64,000 nt of DNA from Paludibacter sp. (GTDB lineage Bacteria; Bacteroidota; Bacteroidia; Bacteroidales; Paludibacteraceae), in the NCBI GenBank assembly GCA_031292575.1, contig JARLGX010000008.1:152028-216027 (forward strand). The letters are read 5' to 3'. Each line of letters opens with the position of its first letter. Position 1 is the first letter of the stretch. Under the pieces are notes generated by a model. That model did not search any database. It had not been told where the DNA came from and saw only the letters and a program-made list of their open reading frames with translations. Positions 17,652 to 23,609 of this stretch are shown piece by piece. A program made the translations under genes and the position numbers.

Positions 17652-19790
17652 GTGAGAAAAAGAATTTTGACAATTTATCTGTTTACAATTAGTTGTTTCG
17701 GATTAAGTCCTGTCATCGGTCAAACCGATAAACTGATTGACAAAGATGTTTCCATCTTTTATCCTGCGCATTATAATGCAAAGGAAAACCAACCTTCATT
17801 TGCTTTGCTCAAAGAACCAAAACCAATGGGGAATGTACCGAAGAACTGGAAAATAAAACCGGATTTTTATTCAAAAGATGGCAAAACAATTGTCGCCTTG
17901 CCCATTGCCAAAGGAACTGATTTATATGGAACCGGCGAAAACGTTGGTTCATTGGTGAGAAACGGTAAAAAAGTAACGCTTTGGAATACTGACAACTTCA
18001 GATATTTAGCCGACAAAGGAAAACGTCTATACCAAAGTCATCCCTGGGTGCTTGGGGTGAACAAAGATGGAACAGCCTTTGGAGTAATTGCCGACAATAC
18101 CTGGAAGCAAGATATTGATCTTTCGGATAGCATCCGTTTTATATCCGATGGTCCGGCTTTTCGCGTGATTGTAATTCAGCGGAATTCACCACAGGAAGTA
18201 ATCAAAGAACTTACTAAGTTGATTGGCAGAATGGAAATGCCGCCGCTTTGGTCACTGGGTTATCAGCAATGTCGTTTTTCCTATGTTCCCGATACCCGCA
18301 TAAAAAGCTTAGCCGATACTTTTCGTCTTAAGAAATTGCCTTGCGACGTTATCTGGATGGATATTGACTACATGGAACGATTCAAGATATTTACATTCGA
18401 CAAAAAAAACATCCCCGATCCGAAAGGAGTAAATGATTACCTGCACGCAAAAGGATTTCATTCCATTTGGATGATCGACCCCGGAGTAAAAGTTGAAAAA
18501 GGATATTCGGTGTACGAATCGGGCAGCAAAGGCGACCACTGGGTTCAAACTGCCGATCACAAAGAATTCAACGGCAAAGTATGGCCCGGCGAATGCGCTT
18601 TCCCCGACTTTACTCGCCCTGAAACCCGCACGTGGTGGAGTGGCTTATACAAAGATTTTATGGCCACAGGCATTGATGGTGTGTGGAATGATATGAACGA
18701 ACCTTCCGTTTTTGATGGTCCCAATGGTTCCATGCCGATAGACAACTGGCACAGGGGTGGAGGCAATTTGCCCGCTGATGTTCATCTCCGTTACCACGAT
18801 GTTTATGGAATGCTTATGGTGAAAGCTTCGCGCGAAGGAATATTGAAAGCAAACCCCGATAAACGGCCGTTTATACTTTCACGTTCGGGCTATTTGGGAA
18901 GCAACCGCTATGCAGCCACCTGGACTGGCGACAACACCGGAAATACAGACAATATGAAATTATCGATCCCCATGGTGCTGAATTTGGGTCTTTCGGGACA
19001 GGCATTCAGTGGCCCCGATTTGGGTGGATTTGCCCTGAACACCTCGGCCGATTTATTTGGACAGTGGATTGCTATGGGAACGTTCTTTCCTTTTATGCGC
19101 GGACATGCTGCCAAAGGTGAAAACAACAAAGAACCGTGGGCATTCGGTACTGAAATTGAAAATGTATCGCGCACGGCTCTCAACAGACGGTATCGCTTAT
19201 TGCCTTATTTCTATACCTTGTTCAACGAGGCTTCCAAAAACGGAATGCCCGTTATGCGCCCTGTCTTTTTTGCCGATCCGAAAGATACTACCCTACGCAA
19301 AGAACAACAGACTTTCCTGGTTGGAAACGACTTGCTGATTATTCCAAAATGGGCTGTTAATCCAATTCAACCCAAAGGTATCTGGAGAATTATTTCGATA
19401 GCTGGCGAAAACAGTACAACCGATAAATACCAGGCTGATGTAAAACTCAAAGGTGGAGCCATTATTCCGTTGGGGAACATTATCCAGAACACCACCCAGT
19501 TCAACCTCGATTCGTTGACCCTGATGGTTTCGCTCGACAGCAACGGCAAAGCCACCGGAACAATGTACGAAGATGCAGGCGATGGTTTTCAATACCAACA
19601 TGGAGCATACCTCCTTTCAACCTTTACTGCCAAACAAGCCGGACAGAAAGTGGAAGTAAAAATTGCTGCCAAAGGAGGCAACTTAAAACCAACCGGCCGG
19701 AAATATAAAATCATTGTGGTAACCGACAAAGGAACTGTTGAAACAGGCTGGACAACCGACACGAAAGTTTCGGTGAAATTACCCGAATAA
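17652..19790 (+). CDS. GH31 alpha-glucosidase, exported
   Basis: Exo-acting alpha-glucosidase that releases glucose from maltooligosaccharides in the periplasm. It begins with GTG at 17652; no ATG fits the signal peptide MRKRILTIYLFTISCFGLSP. The 712 residues show the N-terminal galactose-mutarotase-like domain, the barrel with catalytic nucleophile Asp347 in GVWNDMNEPSVFDG and acid/base Asp427 in TWTGDNTG, the RSGYLGSNRY loop, and a C-terminal beta domain. It plays the role that the GH97 enzyme SusB has in the Bacteroides thetaiotaomicron sus locus, so the gene set is a variant of that locus. It lies downstream of a terminator without a recognisable consensus promoter. Confidence 0.9.
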   Translation: MRKRILTIYLFTISCFGLSPVIGQTDKLIDKDVSIFYPAHYNAKENQPSFALLKEPKPMGNVPKNWKIKPDFYSKDGKTIVALPIAKGTDLYGTGENVGSLVRNGKKVTLWNTDNFRYLADKGKRLYQSHPWVLGVNKDGTAFGVIADNTWKQDIDLSDSIRFISDGPAFRVIVIQRNSPQEVIKELTKLIGRMEMPPLWSLGYQQCRFSYVPDTRIKSLADTFRLKKLPCDVIWMDIDYMERFKIFTFDKKNIPDPKGVNDYLHAKGFHSIWMIDPGVKVEKGYSVYESGSKGDHWVQTADHKEFNGKVWPGECAFPDFTRPETRTWWSGLYKDFMATGIDGVWNDMNEPSVFDGPNGSMPIDNWHRGGGNLPADVHLRYHDVYGMLMVKASREGILKANPDKRPFILSRSGYLGSNRYAATWTGDNTGNTDNMKLSIPMVLNLGLSGQAFSGPDLGGFALNTSADLFGQWIAMGTFFPFMRGHAAKGENNKEPWAFGTEIENVSRTALNRRYRLLPYFYTLFNEASKNGMPVMRPVFFADPKDTTLRKEQQTFLVGNDLLIIPKWAVNPIQPKGIWRIISIAGENSTTDKYQADVKLKGGAIIPLGNIIQNTTQFNLDSLTLMVSLDSNGKATGTMYEDAGDGFQYQHGAYLLSTFTAKQAGQKVEVKIAAKGGNLKPTGRKYKIIVVTDKGTVETGWTTDTKVSVKLPE

Positions 19791-19815
19791 GTTATTGCTA
19801 AAGCCTGTTCTATAA

Positions 19816-19852
19816 AATAACCCGTCTTCAATTGGATTGAAGACGGGTTATT
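19816..19852 (+). terminator. Terminator after GH31
   Basis: 17-bp perfect stem (19816-19832 with 19836-19852), 3-nt loop TGG, then GTGTTTTATT. It ends the glycan block. Confidence 0.75.
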
Positions 19853-19880
19853 TGTGTTTTATTCTCTATAGCTTCAACCC

Positions 19881-19924
19881 CTATTGGGGGGGGGGGGGGC
19901 GACTTGAAGTAGTACTACTTATAG
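19881..19924 (+). repeat. Degenerate REP-like element with a 14-G homopolymer
   Basis: CTATT is followed by 14 consecutive G (19886-19899) and CGACTTGAAGTAGTACTACTTATAG. The order is that of the intact element at 20066-20100 (tATTGGGGGCGCGACTT...), but the GGGGGCGC part has become a pure G run. Either replication slippage or a sequencing/assembly problem could produce it. Confidence 0.6.
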
Positions 19925-19958
19925 TGCGTTTAGTTACAAGAAATCTAGTTCCCATGCT

Positions 19959-19993
19959 TATTGTTGGCTTCACTTGAAGTGAAGCCAACAATA
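19959..19993. repeat. REP-like palindrome, class A
   Basis: Perfect 35-nt palindrome centred on G19976; arms TATTGTTGGCTTCACTT and its complement. The centre CACTTgAAGTG is shared with the copies at 22349 and 22446 next to the RAYT gene. Confidence 0.8.
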
Positions 19994-20065
19994 GTCTATA
20001 CGAGAAATCAAAACCAAAATAGCCCACTTATCAATATCAAAGCATCTTCGGATTCCTAAAACTCC

Positions 20066-20100
20066 TATTGGGGGCGCGACTTAAAGTCGCACTCCCAATA
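20066..20100. repeat. REP-like palindrome, class B
   Basis: 35 nt, arms of 17 with two non-Watson-Crick positions; core GCGACTTaAAGTCGC. Nearly identical to the copy inside the RAYT gene at 22728-22760, which differs mainly in the outer arms and the centre base. Confidence 0.85.
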
Positions 20101-20191
20101 ATCAATGCAGCACTTTCACTACTCTTTTTTATTTCATACTTACCCGATAAACCAAAGTCAGCAACTTACAGAAATTTGACTCACAGTATAA

Positions 20192-20222
20192 GTGTTGGCA
20201 TTACTTAAAGCAAAGCCAACAC
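20192..20222. repeat. REP-like palindrome, class A, degenerate
   Basis: Stem GTGTTGGC (20192-20199) with GCCAACAC (20215-20222); the inner part ATTACTTAAAGCAAA is a decayed version of the CACTTGAAGTG centre. Confidence 0.65.
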
Positions 20223-20294
20223 GATTCTATCCACTCATAACCGCATAGTTAAAAATAAACGTATTAAATTATTCACTATTTTAAAAATATTCTT

Positions 20295-20302
20295 TATATT
20301 TG
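20295..20302 (+). promoter_or_regulatory. -7 box upstream of the LytTR gene
   Basis: TATATTTG, a perfect TAnnTTTG; no -33 box at 19-20 bp. It would give a leader of about 225 nt before the TTG start at 20532. That leader (20303-20531) also carries two copies of ACTGTTGGA (20358 and 20401) and the minus-strand remnant at 20340-20475. Confidence 0.4.
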
Positions 20303-20339
20303 CAGCGTTAAAGGTTAACATTGCTATTTTTCAGTAAAC

Positions 20340-20475
20340 CTACACGGGAACTGTGGCAACTGTTGGAATATTAGTGAATACTTTTTGAGTTCCGGTGCGT
20401 ACTGTTGGAGTAAAAGTATATACCGTAGCGGCTGCAAATACTACGTATTGATTGCCGAAACTACTGGACAGATCG
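20340..20475 (-). pseudogene. Possible 3' remnant of a lost gene
   Basis: On the minus strand 44 codons stay open to a TAG at 20340-20342 and read like protein (ending VFTNIPTVATVPV). There is no start codon and the frame is closed upstream by TAG at 20476-20478. It sits between REP copies and the LytTR gene. The composition suggests a beta-rich secreted protein tail, but the evidence is only the open frame, so chance remains possible. Confidence 0.25.
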
Positions 20476-20531
20476 ATTTTAAACTAAATAACTATCTGAT
20501 TTTCTGATTATTTTCTATTTTCTTATAAAAT

Positions 20532-21401
20532 TTGGTAGCACGTACTAAAATAAGGGAATATCTCGACCGCGAACATCCGCACTTACTTACCGAGAAATAC
20601 GGTTGGCTGTACTTAACAGCCGCTGCACTCTTTACTGCCCTGAGTATAAATCACCAACAGCCTCATGGACTTCACGACTGGAATCATTCGTATAAGTACA
20701 GCATACTAGCTTGTTTCAGTTTTATTCCCATGGGGATATACATCCTTATACACAAACTTTTCCCTCTGATTTTTCCACAGTATTTTAATAAAAGCAATTG
20801 GACCATCCAAAAAGATATAACCCTGCTCACAATTTTTTTTACGATAGCAGGAGTCATTAATTGGGGATATGCCTTGATGAAGATACCCTATTACCGGGCA
20901 ACGCTGAGTTCATTCATCCATTTTCAGTATTATACTATTGATTACGGAGTGCCACCATTTTTTGTAATATTTTTAGCAGCCCGAAGAAAACAGGCACATA
21001 AAGAACGTAAAGCGATCGGGGAGTTACTTGCATCTTTACTTCTGCAAGCACCTCCCCCACTGAGCACAAAACTACCATTGAGCTATAACAAGTTGAATGT
21101 AGACCTGAATAATGTTACTTATATCAATAAGTATGTTAATAGCGTTCAATTTCATCTATACAGGGAGGATGGATGTGAAATAATGGAGTGTATCGGAACA
21201 ATCAAGGAACTGATGCTACAACTAAAAGAATATCCGCAACTAGTACAAAGCCACCAATCGTTTGTGGTCAATACCGCCTGGGTAAAAGGTCTGACCGGGA
21301 ATTCCAATGGCATGGAAATTACCCTGAAAAACTGTACGGATAAGGTGCCGGTTTCACGCAAATTCGTGGAGCAGATGAAAAAAGCCTTATTGTCGGAATA
21401 A
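20532..21401 (+). CDS. Membrane-bound LytTR-family transcriptional regulator
   Basis: DNA-binding regulator with its own membrane sensor part. Residues about 25-45, 55-80, 93-118 and 130-155 are hydrophobic, giving four transmembrane segments; the C-terminal hundred residues form a LytTR domain (NNVTYINKYVNSVQFHL, then QSHQSFVVNTAWV and VPVSRKFV). There is no receiver domain. The start is uncertain: the frame is closed by TAA at 20526-20528 and the only plausible initiation codon is TTG at 20532, giving MVARTKIREYLDREHPH. It lies in the REP-rich accessory region ahead of the orphan 233-codon gene, which could be its target. Function beyond regulation is unknown. Confidence 0.75.
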   Translation: MVARTKIREYLDREHPHLLTEKYGWLYLTAAALFTALSINHQQPHGLHDWNHSYKYSILACFSFIPMGIYILIHKLFPLIFPQYFNKSNWTIQKDITLLTIFFTIAGVINWGYALMKIPYYRATLSSFIHFQYYTIDYGVPPFFVIFLAARRKQAHKERKAIGELLASLLLQAPPPLSTKLPLSYNKLNVDLNNVTYINKYVNSVQFHLYREDGCEIMECIGTIKELMLQLKEYPQLVQSHQSFVVNTAWVKGLTGNSNGMEITLKNCTDKVPVSRKFVEQMKKALLSE

Positions 21402-21489
21402 AAAGCACCCGCTTAATTGACATTTTCTAGTTAAATGCCACAAAAGCTAGTTATTTACCACAAAACACTACCATACAGCATTTTGCCTT

Positions 21490-21519
21490 TTTGAAAACTA
21501 AAAACTTGCTCTATCTTTG
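21490..21519 (+). promoter_or_regulatory. Predicted promoter of the 233-codon gene
   Basis: TTTG (21490-21493), 18-bp spacer and TATCTTTG (21512-21519), both boxes perfect. The leader that follows can fold: GTCG 21524-21527 with CGAC 21565-21568 enclosing CCCC...GGGG (21539-21557). Confidence 0.7.
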
Positions 21520-21619
21520 AGCCGTCGAAAGTCAATCTCCCCGAACACCGCTTGGGGATAAAGACGACGAAAAAGTAACAGAGATAGGAAACGTAAGTTT
21601 AATCAAAAAAACAAATGCT

Positions 21620-22321
21620 ATGGCAGATGGATCTAGAATCCCAAGGGGTATTGATGGTTTTAATTTGTATATCATCACTACTTGCGCATTTTTATCGGCA
21701 GGCACGCCCACCAATGCTGAACGCTTAGGTATATTGACCGAAGAAGCAGCTAAATGGTGTGGATTTCTTGCAGAATGGACTCCATTGTACGCAAAGTACA
21801 TGGATAAGAAAATCAGTCGGACTACAGCTGTGAAAGATCAGTTGATGGATATTATCAACCGATGTGTGTTGTTGGATCAAACGAGTCATATCCTCGACCG
21901 TATTGCGGCTTCGCCCAATGTAACCATCGCGGACATGGAAACATTCAACATTAAAAAAGGTATTTTGCAGAAAGGTACCCGGACAGTGCCAACAACTCCT
22001 ATCAACGAAAGCGTACTTGCAGCCCTTCAGTCGATGGGAGGTGGATCGTTTGCTGTAAAATGTCACAACAGCACCAGCAGAGCTTCCATAGTGGATGGTG
22101 CCGACAGTGTGCAATATGCTTATCTGGTAGGTACAACACCTCCCGAATCGGTTAAAGCAGATGGACTAACAAAAGACTTATCTACCAAAGCTGCGTTTAC
22201 ACTGCCTTTAGGTCCTGAAAACTCGGCCAAATACCTGTATATTTATTTCCGTTGGTATAACACCAAACATCCCGAACTGGCCGGTACGTGGAGTGCCTTA
22301 CAAACGGCATTGATTGTATAA
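21620..22321 (+). CDS. Protein of unknown function, 233 residues
   Basis: I do not recognise a family. There is no signal peptide and no transmembrane segment. The first half (to about residue 110) is mainly helical (RLGILTEEAAKWCGFLAEWT, then LMDIINRCVLLDQTSHILDR); the second half reads like a beta-sandwich with alternating hydrophobics (SVQYAYLVGTTPPES, AKYLYIYFRWYN) and ends GTWSALQTALIV. It has its own consensus promoter, a foldable 100-nt leader, and two REP-like palindromes directly downstream. Position between a LytTR regulator and a RAYT transposase gene suggests accessory DNA. Codon pattern and length indicate a real gene. Confidence 0.65.
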   Translation: MADGSRIPRGIDGFNLYIITTCAFLSAGTPTNAERLGILTEEAAKWCGFLAEWTPLYAKYMDKKISRTTAVKDQLMDIINRCVLLDQTSHILDRIAASPNVTIADMETFNIKKGILQKGTRTVPTTPINESVLAALQSMGGGSFAVKCHNSTSRASIVDGADSVQYAYLVGTTPPESVKADGLTKDLSTKAAFTLPLGPENSAKYLYIYFRWYNTKHPELAGTWSALQTALIV

Positions 22322-22348
22322 AGGATAAATGGAATTATTGCTGGTCAT

Positions 22349-22381
22349 AGTGACGGTTTCACTTTGAGTGAAGCCGTCACT
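22349..22381. repeat. REP-like palindrome, class A, plus a half copy
   Basis: AGTGACGGTTTCACT (22349-22363) pairs with AGTGAAGCCGTCACT (22367-22381), 15 pairs with one G-U and a 3-nt loop. A right-half fragment AGCCGTCACT recurs at 22395-22404. Confidence 0.85.
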
Positions 22382-22445
22382 CCATAATAAGGGTAGCCGT
22401 CACTCCAATAATAAATAATCTTTTATATCTTTGTAATCATTTCTC

Positions 22446-22482
22446 ATAGTGACGGCTTCACTTTAGGTGAAGCCGTCACTAT
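22446..22482. repeat. REP-like palindrome, class A, just upstream of the RAYT gene
   Basis: Perfect 16-bp stem ATAGTGACGGCTTCAC (22446-22461) with 22467-22482, loop TTTAG. It ends 35 bp before the RAYT start codon and would lie in its leader. Confidence 0.88.
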
Positions 22483-22517
22483 AATAAGCACAAAAGAAAC
22501 CTTAAAATCAATACACA

Positions 22518-23132
22518 ATGAATTTTCAAGCAGGAGATTTGTATCATGTATTCAATCAGGGGAACAACCGCCAGAAGATATTCTTCACACGCAACAACTA
22601 CCTTTTCTTTCTGCAAAAAATCAACCATCACATCTCTCCTCATGCCGATGTATTAGCCTGGTGCTTAATGCCGAATCATTTTCACTTGATGATTTATATT
22701 AGTGACGGCGGGACCTTAAGAATCAATAGTGGGGGCGCGACTTTAAGTCGCACTCCCACTAAGCCAAAAGACCTTAATAAAGAAATAGGCATTTTACTAG
22801 CTTCTTACACCCGTGCCATAAATCTACAAGAAAACAGAACAGGATCGTTATTCAAAGCGCGGACTCATGCCGAATGCCTTACCACACCTCAAGGAATTAC
22901 ACCATCCTTTTTCAACACGGCTTTTGGAGCACAAATCAATATTCGTATTCCCGAAAAAGAATATCCACAAACTTGTTTCAATTACATTCATCAGAACCCC
23001 GTAAAAGCAAAATTAGTGAAACAAGCTGAAGACTGGGAGTTCTCATCCTATATTGATTATTCAGGAGCAAGAAATGGAAAACTGATAAACAGAGAACGGG
23101 CAAAAGAGTTTGGATTGTTACTTCCCTGTTGA
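22518..23132 (+). CDS. REP-associated tyrosine transposase (RAYT, Y1_Tnp family)
   Basis: HUH single-strand endonuclease of the IS200/IS605-related, domesticated RAYT group, which cuts and moves REP palindromes. The 204 residues contain the HUH motif NHFHL with His54 and His56, and the catalytic Tyr97 in ASYTRAI, followed by ENRTGSLFKARTHAE and the typical tail NYIHQNPVKAKLV and WEFSSYIDY. Between the HUH motif and the Tyr helix a linker of about 20 residues (62-83) is encoded by REP sequence (22701-22760), read in frame without a stop. REP copies of the same families lie on the 5' side. No partner gene or terminal inverted repeats of an insertion sequence are seen, which fits a RAYT rather than an active IS. 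Confidence 0.88.
   Translation: MNFQAGDLYHVFNQGNNRQKIFFTRNNYLFFLQKINHHISPHADVLAWCLMPNHFHLMIYISDGGTLRINSGGATLSRTPTKPKDLNKEIGILLASYTRAINLQENRTGSLFKARTHAECLTTPQGITPSFFNTAFGAQINIRIPEKEYPQTCFNYIHQNPVKAKLVKQAEDWEFSSYIDYSGARNGKLINRERAKEFGLLLPC
22701..22760. repeat. REP-like element inside the RAYT coding sequence
   Basis: AGTGGGGGCGCGACTT (22728-22743) pairs with AAGTCGCACTCCCACT (22745-22760) around T22744, with the same two arm mismatches as the class B copy at 20066-20100. It is preceded by AGTGACGGC (22701-22709), the left end of class A. The insertion keeps the RAYT frame open. Confidence 0.85.
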
Positions 23133-23201
23133 GCAAAGATTAAAGTATTTTACTCACTGGATGGGTCGGAGTCTTTGGACGGGTTTCAGTAATTACCGTT
23201 C

Positions 23202-23468
23202 ATTCTACTTTACTAAATTAAAAAAAAACAACCAAACAGTCCGTAGGACTGAATTTGCATAACCCCCAATAAAATTGGGGGAGACGAAAATGCTGAGACT
23301 GCAACCCACAGGGTTGAATAAAATTTTGTATAATTGCATTTTAGTAGTTCAACCCTACGGGTTGTTAGTTTTTCTCGCAATCCCCCAATTTTATTGGGGG
23401 TTATGCACTTTAAACTCTACGAGTTTTTTCATCCGTCTTTAAAGAAATCTAATTTAGTAAAGTAGAAT
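23202..23468. mobile_element. MITE-like 267-bp nested palindrome
   Basis: Outer inverted repeats of 19 bp are perfect (ATTCTACTTTACTAAATTA 23202-23220 with 23450-23468). Inside, a perfect 26-bp inverted pair (23257-23282 with 23381-23406) shares the same centre near 23333. Four 15-nt hairpins with 6-bp stems and 3-nt loops are placed symmetrically: CAGTCC-GTA-GGACTG (23237-23251), CAACCC-ACA-GGGTTG (23302-23316), CAACCC-TAC-GGGTTG (23350-23364) and AAACTC-TAC-GAGTTT (23412-23426). No gene is inside, so a transposase would have to act in trans. Target-site duplication is not evident. Confidence 0.65.
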
Positions 23469-23540
23469 TCATTGCAATCGTTTTCAGGCATGTAATACCC
23501 AACTTTTATTCCATTTTACAGGATGCATGAATAAATACAG

Positions 23541-23548
23541 TATATTTG
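23541..23548 (+). promoter_or_regulatory. -7 box of the six-hairpin glycosidase gene
   Basis: TATATTTG, a perfect TAnnTTTG, 61 bp before the ATG; no -33 match. It lies just outside the palindromic element ending at 23468. Confidence 0.45.
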
Positions 23549-23609
23549 CTTCTCGAAATGAAGGATAAATAACAGACTTCAGAGACTCCCCACCAAAATT
23601 CAATGCTAT

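Noticed and set aside
17652-19790. Calling the alpha-glucosidase susB
   Set aside because: SusB is a GH97 enzyme; this protein has the GH31 motifs WNDMNE and WTGDN, so it is a functional substitute at most.
20532-21401. LytTR gene as a frameshifted pseudogene
   Set aside because: The frame is intact from the first membrane segment through the whole DNA-binding domain; only the start codon is unusual.
19881-22482. Palindromic repeats as a CRISPR array
   Set aside because: The copies are spaced irregularly over hundreds of bases, have no spacers of equal length and no cas genes; they fit REP elements next to a RAYT.
22518-23132. RAYT gene as part of an intact IS200-type insertion sequence
   Set aside because: No subterminal hairpin pair in IS200 arrangement around the gene and no accessory tnpB; the REP copies are scattered, as for domesticated RAYTs.
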